This document shows positions 55,306-64,000 of a stretch of DNA of 64,000 nucleotides, in pieces. The stretch covers positions 21,708,976-21,772,975 of the forward strand of contig JAOANR010000004.1 of the NCBI GenBank assembly GCA_030278955.1, in the 5' to 3' direction. Numbering within the stretch: position 1 is the stretch's first letter; every line of letters starts with the position of its first letter. A program made the translations under genes and the position numbers. The DNA is from Hygrophila difformis (taxonomy: Eukaryota > Streptophyta > Magnoliopsida > Lamiales > Acanthaceae). The notes under the pieces were generated by a model that was given only the letters and a program-made list of their open reading frames with translations, was not told the origin of the DNA and ran no database searches.

Positions 55306-56628
55306 CCCAGAATTCGGTAACAACGCGTCCCGACGATTTTCTTGCCATATTTTCGACCCCCGACTTTGGAAACTCAATCCCGGGCTATGGAATGATATTG
55401 GGACGATATTAGGCTGCTCCCTAACCCTAATTTTCGAATTTTTACAGCCTCCAAACCACCTCTAAACTCTCAAACCGAAAACCCCATATTATCTTGTGTT
55501 CTTGCCTTCCGATCACTTTCCGACGAACAAACCGGAGAAAGGAGGACGTGGATAGGAAGTATTCAGACCCTAGATAGTGGTAAGATGAAGTCTTGAACTT
55601 CATTTCATAGTTTTCGTCGGATTTAGATTCTAACTTATGGTTTTTTATTCTCAAAAACACAAATCGGAGCCAAAGGAAGAAGAATCGACTTGAGGAGATT
55701 CGTTCGTGACATCCCGTGGATTCCGGACGACCCCGTGACCTCCTAGATATCATCCCCACTGTAAGTTAATGCTTACTTGGTTTTGGGTGACTTAAAATGC
55801 AACCAAACATAGAGATTTAGAAACTCAAAAATCTGTCAACGCGAAAAACCCCCGGCGCAGCGTATTGGTGCGAATTTTTCGAACACTTAAAACTGCTCAA
55901 ACGGAAAAACTCAAAACATGAAAAACGTTCCTAAGACATAGATCTAGTTTGTGTAAAAGTTTCATAATTTTCCATTGTGTTTTGATATCCGAAAATGGCC
56001 TCCAATGAACCTGCCCTAAAAGTCGAACTTGAAATTGTGACAGATTTGAAATTGGACCAAAACCCCTACTTCAAGAATTCAAACCGAAAAACTCAAAACT
56101 AGACTTTTGATCCTAACACATTAATCTAAGTTGTGTAAAAATTTCAGCCATTTTCATCAACGTTTGCTATCCCAAAACTATCCGAACACAAACTGCCTTG
56201 AAAAACCCTTTTGGAAATCTGAAGGTGTTGATGTCCGAACTTGATGAGCCTGTTTCTATATCTTCGAGTCCGAATTGATCCTTGCAATCTAAATGAAAGT
56301 TGTAGATAATTATGTCTAGTGTGTGCATATAAAATTTCAGAATTTTTGGAGTCCATTTGATATGTTAAAAAGTCGAATCTTTGAATGGTGTCGAATCTGA
56401 AACCTGACAGCATACTACTTATGGGAACGACTTGATTTTTGACTCATTTCCTTAACCCGGATCGAGAAACGTAAAACTTGAAACTTGTTCGTCTCTGTGT
56501 TTTAGAGTTACCGGTGAAATTTCAGAATTTTCGGACTTAAAAGGAATTTTTAATTAATTATGGAGTAAGACAGCGACTTGTGTAAGTTATATTTGAGAAT
56601 TTTGTGAAACTTGCGAAATGTGTTCTTA

Positions 56629-56940
56629 CCTTGCGGGTTCAATTCCCCAGGATGTGTGTTGATTCCTATGGGTTCAATTCCCTAGGATGTATTTGAGTTC
56701 TTGTGGGTTCGATTCCCCAAGGGCGATTGTTTGTTTTCCTGCGGGTTCGATTCCCCAGGATGTGTGTTGATTCCTATGGGTTCAATTCCCTAGGATGTAT
56801 TTGAGTTCTTGCGGGTTCGATTCCCCAAGGGCGACCGTTTGTTTTCCTGCGGGTTCGATTCCCCAGGATGTGTGTTGATTCCTATGGGTTTGATTCCCTA
56901 GGATACGTTTGAATTCTTGCGGGTCCATTTCCCCGAGAAG
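56629..56940 (+). repeat. Nine-unit hairpin array with tRNA T-arm/B-box-like core
   Basis: Nine copies of GGGTTCGATTCCC or GGGTTCAATTCCC-type sequence, ~36 bp apart. Each has GGG/CCC, one unpaired base and an outer stem of three kinds in fixed order: CCTG/CAGG, CCTA/TAGG, CTTG/CAAG, three rounds. Clear stems at 56664-56687, 56700-56721, 56737-56760, 56772-56795, 56808-56829, 56845-56868 and 56880-56903; the first and last use wobble pairs. Seven cores fit the Pol III B-box consensus GWTCRANNC. Confidence 0.85.
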
Positions 56941-57552
56941 ATATTATACTAGATCATATCGAACAAAAGTTAAAGAGTGAAATCCTTGAAATACCAAATC
57001 CTGAAATCATGAGAAAATTAAGAGAATTGAATATTTTCTTTGTTTTAAATTATGTCATTTAATTATTAGTGGATGATTAACTTAAATCGTGTATTACCTA
57101 CAAGCATGTTTTTATTAAATTTAATTAAAGGCTTTGAAACCCCTAAATCATGCTAGGTGTTAACTTACTCAGCACGTTTTGCTGACCCAAACCATTTCCT
57201 TCTTTTTCCTACAGAGCATATGGATTATACTGGGCACGTACATGCATGGGAATTTTTGGGAACACTTTATTTTAAATTTGCATTAGACTATAGTATGAAC
57301 GGGCCTGTTTAACCCGTGTTTTGGCCATGTCGGCCCTTGTACTTTATTTCCGCTGCACAACTTATATTTCCGCTGCGTGTATGGATGATTATTGTTTTTA
57401 AATATAAGTATTTCCGGACTTGGTTGTTTAAAATTATTTTATACCCTTAGCCTTGCATCTTTCAAGTGAGCTCGAATGAAGTCGTGTCTTGCTTGGAAGG
57501 TGTGGCGGTGACATCCCGGCCTGGGTTATCAAATCCGGGGTGTTACAATGAA

Positions 57553-57831
57553 ATATGCATATGCAATATGCAAGTGCAAGTTCCCCTTTCCCCATTAAAA
57601 ATTTTAATATATCCATGCATTTAAAATAAATCTACTACATAGGTAGGAATAAAAGTTGGGCCTCAATAGTGGACCAAAAATTTAATATTTCTTTGGCTAA
57701 GATATTGGGCTACGTAAAAATAAGCTTTTGGGCTAAAAATAATACTAGTAATCAAAAATAATAAATTTAAAAATAATACTTGGGTTTAAAATAATGGTTT
57801 ACAATAATAGTAGTAGCTTTAAAATTTTCCG
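57553..57831 (-). other. Leader of element F next to its primer site
   Basis: AT-rich non-coding leader; short ATGCAAATGCAA-type words resemble the leader of element B. Confidence 0.5.
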
Positions 57832-57844
57832 GGCTCTGATACCA
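57832..57844 (-). other. Primer-binding site, element F (initiator tRNA-Met)
   Basis: Reverse complement TGGTATCAGAGCC, three bases from the F LTR. Confidence 0.9.
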
Positions 57845-57847
57845 ACT

Positions 57848-58766
57848 TGTAATACCCCGGATTTGATAACCCAGGCCGGGATGTCACCGCCACATCTCCC
57901 TAGCAAGACACGGCTTCCCGAGCTCACTAAGGAAATGCAAGGCTTATGGGTACGTAAAAGATTTAAAAACATTTCAACATTGAGTCCGGAAATTAATAAT
58001 ACTTAATTAAAAATACGGAAGTAATAATCATCATGCACGAAATAGAGTAAATGCAGCGGAAAAGTAATCATGGCCAACATGGCCAAACCTCGGGTTTAAC
58101 AGACCCGGTAAAACAGTAGTACGATGCAGTAATTAAAAATGTTCATAAATGTTTCCCCCCAAGTGCATGTGCATGCGTCACTCGACATACTCTGTAAAAG
58201 AAAAATGACAACGGTTTATCAGTATAAAAATATACCGAGTAAGTTAATCCCTAACTAAACAATATAAGGGGTTACATGCGTTTTAACTACAGATTACACT
58301 TTTCATGCATTAATTTAAACATCATAATTTACTCGCAGCGGAAGAACATGATCAATTTATTCAAGACGAGAATGCATAATTAAAAGACTAAATTTTAAAG
58401 CTAAATTTAAAAGCATAATTAAAGAACGTAATTTAGAAGCATAATTTAAAAACATGATAAGTAAAATTTAAGCATAATTAAACACTCACGCAAGTCTTTT
58501 ATATTTTATCCCGCAAACTAAGAAGAGGACACCATACCGGGGAGATCACTAACGAGGCAATCTCAAAACGTAGGACCATTAACGAGGCAGTCCAAATAAA
58601 TGCGAGACCACTAACGAGGCAGTCTCAAAGATAGTAGGACCACTAACGAGGCGATCCAAATAACACAGCGCGCGAGATCACTAACGAGGCAATCTCAGAT
58701 AGTAAGGAGACCACTAACGAGGCAGTCTCAAAGATAATGATAGCATGAAGATCGGCTCAGCCTAGT
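57848..58766 (-). repeat. 5' LTR of element F, cut by element C
   Basis: Begins TGTAATACCCCGG on the plus strand and runs 919 bp before element C starts; the rest should lie beyond the right window edge. It contains a six-unit hairpin array. Confidence 0.85.
58542..58729 (-). repeat. Six-unit hairpin array in the element F LTR
   Basis: Six copies of CACTAACGAGGCA as loop. Stems: GAGAT/ATCTC (58542-58564), GGAC/GTCC (58573-58593), GAGAC/GTCTC (58604-58626), GGA/TCC imperfect (58637-58657), GAGAT/ATCTC (58674-58696) and GAGAC/GTCTC (58707-58729). Both arms change together. Confidence 0.88.
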
Positions 58767-60791
58767 TGTAACACCCTGGTTTTTGGTCACCCAGGTCGGG
58801 ATGTCACCGCCACACCTCCCTAGTAAGACACGGTTTCTCCGGCTTACTAATGAGATGCAAGGCTAGGTATTTCAGTATTTAAAAGCTTTGAAAACATTTG
58901 CAAACAGCCCATACAATATAATCTCGAAAATAATAATATCATAGCGCAGCGGAAATAATTGTTTTAGTATAGTATTGCAGCGGAAAATATAAATAGGGCC
59001 GACATGGCCAAAACACGGGTTAAACAGGCCCGTTCATAATATAGTCTACAGTACGAATTTAAAAGCAAAATAATGTTTCCCAAAATCCCATGCATGAATC
59101 GTGCTCACACATGCTCATTCCACATATTCTGTAAGAAAAGGAATAAAAACGGTTTTGGTCAGCAAACTTGCTGAGTAAGTTAACACATGCATGGTCATAG
59201 GGTTTAAAAGCCATTAATTTAATACTTAAATAAAAACATGATAATAACATAATATTCAAGTTAATCTAAGCAACTATCCAATTGCATAATTTATTCCAGT
59301 GCTCTATTTAACAACACATTTCGCATGGATTAAGATAATAGCCATAATTTAAATAAAGCATTTAAATAATTTAATTGGACAACATAATTTAATCTAATTT
59401 AACTAAATTTAATATCCCCATTACATCCCCGATTTGGTATCTCAAAGTTTCACGATAGCATCGCGATGTCAACAAGTTTAGCCGGTAGCCCGGCGGCCGC
59501 AACCGTATCAGCCATACCCAGTACCACTCCGGAGCCTCGGGAAACCCATGTGGATATTCTCGAGAGTGTAGGCTCTATATTTCGCCGTTTTGGCAATATC
59601 ATATGTCAAGTTTAGCGCGCGGGGTCACCATCGTCCATTAAGGCACGAAGTGAAGCAGTTAGGGGGCACCCTGCAGAGCACTCACGCCTAATTTTAATTT
59701 ATCAAGTTTGTAAGAGGATTTAATTTTAAAAATCTGACTTCAATTATATTTATTTAAAAATAATATCTCGACTCATACTCAACCCTAAAGGTTAATTCCA
59801 TGTTTCAACAAGATTTCAAGATTTTGTTTCCGATAAACCACAGTTTACTCTAAAATTCGTCTAAAATCAGATTTAATTCCAAAAATTATAAAATTTCACG
59901 TCTGACTCAGAAACGTCGAGATCTACAACTTTTGTGTTTTAATGTTTTCAATCCGAGATACCTAAATAGGTCAAAAACACCAATTTTCGCAGAAGAACAA
60001 TTATGTCCGAATTTAATGTATCATAGTTTAAAGATTTCGAATTCTACCATAGCAATTCAACTCTAAATTTGATGAAATTTTATAGAGATCATCTTAGGAC
60101 AATTATCTACGACTTTCATGTTTGGCCAAAGATCTAAAACGGTCTAGATCCTATGTCAAAAACGTGATCAAGATCATTCCTAAGCTCTGTCAAGAATTTC
60201 AAGATCTAGATTCAAGCAGTTCGTTTTCGGTTGGTTTTCATATATCAAATTGTCTCTAAAAATTCTCAAAAATTTACAGTAGATAGATCTAAGCCTTAGG
60301 AACGTTTTTCGTGTTTTAAGTTTTTCTGTTTGAGTTCGTTTTAAGGTTCGGAAAAATTCATCAAAACTGTTGCGTCGGTAGAAAATAAAAGTTGACAGAT
60401 TTACGAGTTCTTGTTAAATCTTTTAGTTTCAAACGTTTTAAAACTTCCCAAAACCATGTAAGAGTTAACTTACTGATTTGTGGACGTCCGGGATATCTAT
60501 TTCGGAGGCGTGGCTTCCAGATCACTGTTTCACCTATCCGTTCGTCGGGTTCCTCGTTCTAGATTCGATTCGGGGTGTAAAGAGAAAAGAAACGAGGTTA
60601 GAATCCGTTTTCGGATTGAAACGTGAAAGGATATATTGGACTAGAGCTTACCACAACGTCGGAGATCCTTGAATTTTCGTTCAAAGCTGCTGCCTTGGTG
60701 TTCGATGCCTCCGTAGACTCCGGGATTTCGACTTGTGTGTGTAGAGAGTATCGTAGGGTTTTGAAAAAGAGTTTAGGCTTCCGAGGGGATT

Positions 60792-60799
60792 TATTTATA
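60792..60799 (-). promoter_or_regulatory. TATA box of element C LTR
   Basis: Minus strand TATAAATA; the GC-rich module begins about 122 bp upstream. Confidence 0.6.
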
Positions 60800-60920
60800 G
60801 ATGTCTAGGTCCTAGGGCGTCCAGAATCTGACCCCAAGGGTCTTGGGTCGAGAGACGTTCAACCGAAAGTCGAAAAATCCGCGTTCGGGCGAGAGATTCG
60901 CGCAACGGGCGAATCTGTCA

Positions 60921-60975
60921 AGTGGCGCAGGGTTGGCGCGCCTTTTGCCTAAAAACTGCGCGGCCAGCGCGCCGA
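60921..60975. promoter_or_regulatory. GC-rich module, element C LTR
   Basis: GTGGCGCAGGGTTGGCGCGC then CTGCGCGGCCAGCGCGCC; a diverged form of the module in LTR B, same place relative to the TATA box. Confidence 0.55.
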
Positions 60976-61368
60976 CTTCGCCTGGACTTCGGTCCGGGCG
61001 GGTCGTGCGATCCGTCGTGCTTTTCCGCATCTCTTTCGGGTTTCTATCCCCCTATGCTCCCGGATTCCAATTTCCGGACTCTCTTCGGGTTTCTATTTCG
61101 TGTCGTTATTTCTTCCGGATCAAATGTTACGTTTTGGTTTTGAATTATATCGGATACCCGTGTAGCGACTTATTTAACTTTATTTAATTTCTTTTGTTTA
61201 ATTAAATCTCTTTTAATTAATTTCATTTCTCACTTCTTCTATATTTATTTATTTAATGTATTTACTGATTTGTTTATTTATTTACTTATTATATTTATGT
61301 ATTTATTTATTTATTTATTTATTGTATTTATTTATTTATTTTATGTAGTAAAATTCTCGGGTATTACA

Positions 61369-61385
61369 GTCTACCCTCCTTAAGA
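61369..61385 (-). other. Polypurine tract of element C
   Basis: Minus strand CTTAAGGAGGGTAGAC abutting the LTR start TGTAATACCCGAG. Confidence 0.8.
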
Positions 61386-61483
61386 ATCAACTTCGTCCTC
61401 GAAGTTGTGTTTCGGCTTTTCGCGTGCTTAAGGTCTTTTGTTTATTTTATTATTTTGTGACTGAACTTAGAATTAAGACTTCT

Positions 61484-61516
61484 AAGCTGCCTACGTACCC
61501 GGTAAAGGGATCAAGC
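61484..61516 (-). other. TACGTAGGCAGC motif, element C
   Basis: Minus strand GCTTGATCCC, a short gap, then GGGTACGTAGGCAGCTTAG, about 80-110 bp after the pol stop. Confidence 0.6.
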
Positions 61517-61569
61517 CATAACGTAGTTCAAAAGTTTACAAAGATGCACGAAAAATAGGTGGTATGACA

Positions 61570-61585
61570 TCCTCTCCCCCTTAAG
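61570..61585 (-). other. Second purine tract next to the pol stop, element C
   Basis: Minus strand CTTAAGGGGGAGAGGATG. A and D have the same at 1934-1949 and 50728-50742; in D it is followed by an LTR-start-like TGTAACACCCGAG. Confidence 0.6.
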
Positions 61586-61592
61586 ATTGCAG

Positions 61593-64000
61593 TTATGTCC
61601 CCATAACTGTGTCGGTATCGGTTTGGAACAATGTCGGGTAGCGTTCTCTCATGTCGGATTCTACTTCCCAAGTTGCCGTCTCACTTTCGTGGTTTGACCA
61701 AAGAACCTTGATCATTTTGACGGTTTTGTTCCTCGTTACTCGTTCCTTAGTGTCAAGAATACGCACTGGGACTTCTTCGTAAGTCAAGTCTTCATCGAGC
61801 TCAATTATCTCCGGTTGAAGTACATGTGTCGGGTCCGGCACATACTTCTTTAGTTGCGAGACATGGAAGACATTATGAACTCTATCTAAGTGTGGCGGTA
61901 AAGCCAATCGGTAGGCTAGAGTTCCGACTCGTTCTAGAATTTCGTAAGGTCCTATATATCGAGGACTTAACTTCCCTCGTTTGCCAAAGCGCATCACCCC
62001 CTTCATGGGTGATATCTTTAGCATGACCCTATCTCCCACTTGAAATTCTAGGTCTCGTCGTCTCACGTCGGCATAACTCTTTTGACGGTCTTGAGCGGCT
62101 TTCATTTTTCCTTGAATCACCTTGATTTGTTGAGCCATGTCTTCGATAAGTTGTGGTCCCACCACCACGGACTTATCGTTTTCTTCCCAGCTCAACGGGC
62201 TTCGGCACTTTCGTCCATACAATGCCTCGAAAGGTGCCATGCCGATGCTAGCATGGTAGCTATTATTATAGGAAAACTCAATTAAGGGTAAATGAGATTC
62301 CCAATTTCCTTTGAATTCCAACACACATGCTCTCAGCATGTCTTCTAGTGTTTGGATTGTCCTCTCGGTTTGTCCATCCGTCATCGGGTGGAATGCGGTG
62401 CTCATTTTGATTTGAGTACCGAGAGCTTTTTGTAACTCCGTCCAGAAATGAGAGACAAATCTACTGTCTCTATCGGAAATGATATCATGTGGTACTCCAT
62501 GTCGTCGTACCACATTATCAATGTAGGCTCGGGCCAATTGGTCCATAGTCCACGTGTCCTTCATCGGGATAAATATGGCTGTCTTCGTTAGCCTATCCAC
62601 AATCACCCAAATTTTGTTCATGCCTTTAGGTGATCGGGGTAATCCCGAGACAAAGTCCATTGAGATGCTATCCCACTTCCAACTTGGAATCTCTAGTGGT
62701 TGCATCAGTCCTAAGGGTTTATGTCGCACTGCCTTAACCTTTTGGCAGGTGAGACATCTCGCCACGAAGTTCGCCACTTCCTTCTTCATTCCCGGCCACC
62801 AATAGATCTTCTTCAGATCTTTGTATAGCTTGTCACCTCCGGGATGTACGGAATATGGCGTGTTGTGCCCTTCCTCCATCAACCTTTGTTTCAACTCGGC
62901 ACATTTAAGGGGCACACACCATCTCCCTCTAAAACGGATGCTTCCATCCTCGTGGACAGCAAATCCTATTGCCTTTCCTTCGGCAATATACCCTTTTATC
63001 TTCTCGAGTTTCGGGTCGCCCGATTGAGCGAGTCGAATCTCGTCCGATATTGGAGTTTCTACGACCATGGCATTGACCATTTCTCTCACTGGGCCAGGAT
63101 GCACAAGTTCTAACTCCAATCTTGCCAACTCCATGTACAATGCCGGCGGAATTACCAACGAGTTTGTCACGTGTTGGGTTTTCCGACTTAGGGCATCGGC
63201 TACCACATTCGCCTTCCCCTCGTGGTATGCTATCTCTAAATCGTAGTCTTTAATAAGTTCCAACCACCTTCGCTGTCTCAAATTCAACTCCTTCTGAGTG
63301 AATATATATTTCAAGCTCTTGTGGTCGGTGAACATTCGACACTTCCGCCCATAAAGATAATGTCTCCATATCTTTAGAGCGAAAACGACCGCTGCCAACT
63401 CCAGGTCGTGTGTCGGATAATTCTCCTCGTGGGGTTTTAGTTGGCGTGATGCATAGGCTACGACTCTCGAGTCTTGCATCAAGACACAACCTAAACCTTC
63501 CTTCGAGGCATCGCTGTAAACTTCGAAGTCACCATTCTCGGATGGTAGTGTTAATACGGGTGTGGTTGTGAGTCGTTTCTTCAGCTCTTGAAACGCAGTC
63601 TCACACGCTTCCGTCCACTCGTATTTTGCTCCTTTCTTCAGTAGCTGGGTCAAAGGACGTGCAATCCTTGAAAAGTCCTTCACAAATCGTCTATAATACC
63701 CAGCTAATCCAAGGAAACTCCTTATTTCCGTTGGACTCTTCGGAGTTGCCCACTCCGTCACGGCAGAAACCTTTGCTGGAGCCACTGATACTCCATCAGT
63801 GGATACTATGTGTCCGAGAAATGCCACTTCTTTCAACCAGAAATCGCATTTCGACAGCTTGCCGTACAGCTGATTTCTTCGCAAGATTCCTAACACTTGA
63901 TGTAAGTGTTGGGCATGCTCTTCCTCGCTCTTTGAGTAGATCAGGATGTCGTCGATGAACACTACGACGCACTGATCTAACAATTCTCGGAACACGTTGT
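61593..64000 (-). CDS. Element C pol, partial: RT end, RNase H, integrase, chromodomain
   Basis: About 800 codons open to the window edge with no break. Counting from the first methionine inside the window: RT active site FIDDILIYS (residues 13-21), RNase H acidic residues D162 and D224 ([15 protein letters not shown]), integrase zinc finger H377, H384, C414, C417, catalytic triad D447 (MDFVSG), D508 (ISDRDSRF), E544 (GQTERTIQ) with the standard 35-residue spacing between the last two, and a C-terminal chromodomain-like part ([30 protein letters not shown]). All catalytic residues I can check are present. The N-terminal gag, protease and RT fingers lie outside the window. Confidence 0.92.
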   Translation of the reverse strand, partial: NVFRELLDQCVVVFIDDILIYSKSEEEHAQHLHQVLGILRRNQLYGKLSKCDFWLKEVAFLGHIVSTDGVSVAPAKVSAVTEWATPKSPTEIRSFLGLAGYYRRFVKDFSRIARPLTQLLKKGAKYEWTEACETAFQELKKRLTTTPVLTLPSENGDFEVYSDASKEGLGCVLMQDSRVVAYASRQLKPHEENYPTHDLELAAVVFALKIWRHYLYGRKCRMFTDHKSLKYIFTQKELNLRQRRWLELIKDYDLEIAYHEGKANVVADALSRKTQHVTNSLVIPPALYMELARLELELVHPGPVREMVNAMVVETPISDEIRLAQSGDPKLEKIKGYIAEGKAIGFAVHEDGSIRFRGRWCVPLKCAELKQRLMEEGHNTPYSVHPGGDKLYKDLKKIYWWPGMKKEVANFVARCLTCQKVKAVRHKPLGLMQPLEIPSWKWDSISMDFVSGLPRSPKGMNKIWVIVDRLTKTAIFIPMKDTWTMDQLARAYIDNVVRRHGVPHDIISDRDSRFVSHFWTELQKALGTQIKMSTAFHPMTDGQTERTIQTLEDMLRACVLEFKGNWESHLPLIEFSYNNSYHASIGMAPFEALYGRKCRSPLSWEENDKSVVVGPQLIEDMAQQIKVIQGKMKAAQDRQKSYADVRRRDLEFQVGDRVMLKISPMKGVMRFGKRGKLSPRYIGPYEILERVGTLAYRLALPPHLDRVHNVFHVSQLKKYVPDPTHVLQPEIIELDEDLTYEEVPVRILDTKERVTRNKTVKMIKVLWSNHESETATWEVESDMRERYPTLFQTDTDTVMGT

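Larger units (their letters stand above)
54739..57547 (+). mobile_element. Tekay-type solo LTR (2809 bp) with ATGAA duplication
   Basis: Starts TGTAATACCCGGG, ends CCGGGGTGTTACA and is flanked by ATGAA at 54734-54738 and 57548-57552. No primer site follows and no purine tract precedes it, so it is a solo LTR, inserted in the leader of element F in opposite orientation. Its last 60 bp closely match the start of the F LTR. It has a GC-rich module (55240-55305) and a nine-unit hairpin array (56629-56940). Confidence 0.92.
58767..61368 (-). repeat. 3' LTR of element C (2602 bp)
   Basis: Plus-strand ends TGTAACACCCTGG and GGGTATTACA. Close in layout to LTR B: small hairpin GCCGG/CCGGC (59481-59494), TATA box 60792-60799, GC-rich module 60921-60975. 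Confidence 0.92.
58767..64000 (-). mobile_element. Tekay/Del-type element C, clipped by the right window edge
   Basis: Minus orientation: 3' LTR 58767-61368, purine tract, pol. Pol is open through the window edge. It is inserted in the F LTR; the left target duplication would be CTAGT (58762-58766). Possibly a recent, coding-competent copy. Confidence 0.9.

Noticed and set aside
56629..56940. tRNA genes, because of repeated GGTTCGATTCC
   Set aside because: No acceptor, D or anticodon arms surround any of the nine cores; only the T-arm-like part repeats.
1..64000. CRISPR arrays, operons, bacterial-type terminators or ribosome-binding sites
   Set aside because: Introns, LTR elements and MITEs show a plant nuclear genome; the regular repeats found are LTR hairpin arrays with unrelated spacing.

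Overview
This window is nuclear DNA of a flowering plant, probably a eudicot. It holds one split host gene that reads through intact (a GARP/MYB-like transcription factor, minus strand, 21467-23029). The rest is mostly plant retroelements: Tekay/Del chromoviruses with initiator-Met tRNA primer sites, an Athila-type element, a gag-only LTR element, 5S-derived Cassandra LTRs, an L1-like LINE and small DNA transposons. I cannot name the species.

Layout. 1-9818: Tekay-like element A, minus strand, window-clipped 3' LTR, gag-pol broken by frameshifts and a stop. It sits inside the reverse transcriptase of an older relative, element B (9819-13534), whose gag is gone. 14131-20344: element G, a complete young gag-only element with target-site duplication GTAAT and LTRs differing at one base that I found. 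20350-25438: the GARP gene and its flanks. 25442-28689: a Tourist-like MITE, a diverged direct repeat, an inverted repeat, and a second DNA transposon holding a Cassandra solo LTR. 28827-33387: a tandem Cassandra (LTR-internal-LTR-internal-LTR) whose middle LTR is split by a 3.4-kb solo LTR. 34593-36024: a ribosomal protein eL15 pseudogene whose core is tandemly repeated four times. 36140-39600: AAT-microsatellite-rich, rearranged low-copy fragments. 39634-42720: a decayed LINE, then an Ulp1-like protease fragment. 43079-53449: an Athila-type element (5' LTR, gag, pol, third ORF) with an antisense Tekay integrase fragment in its pol-ORF3 spacer. 54274-64000: nested Tekay elements, namely the leader and LTR start of element F, a solo LTR in that leader (duplication ATGAA), and element C, whose pol is open to the window edge.

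The most unusual signal is in the LTRs. Several families carry clusters or tandem arrays of short hairpins whose loop is conserved while both stem arms change together: element G, element F, the solo LTR at 54739-57547, and more loosely element A and the 3.4-kb solo LTR. In the Tekay LTRs these lie about 600-900 bp from the 3' end of the LTR, yet the hairpins in F and in the solo LTR are unrelated in sequence although the LTR ends are close relatives. One array (56629-56940) repeats a tRNA T-arm/B-box-like motif nine times. Two other signals cross families: a GC-rich module built on CCGCGCGGT about 85-120 bp upstream of the TATA box in Tekay and Athila LTRs, and a motif ending GGGTACGTAGGCAGC found in A, C, D and G. 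All of this is read by eye; no folding, alignment or database search was run.
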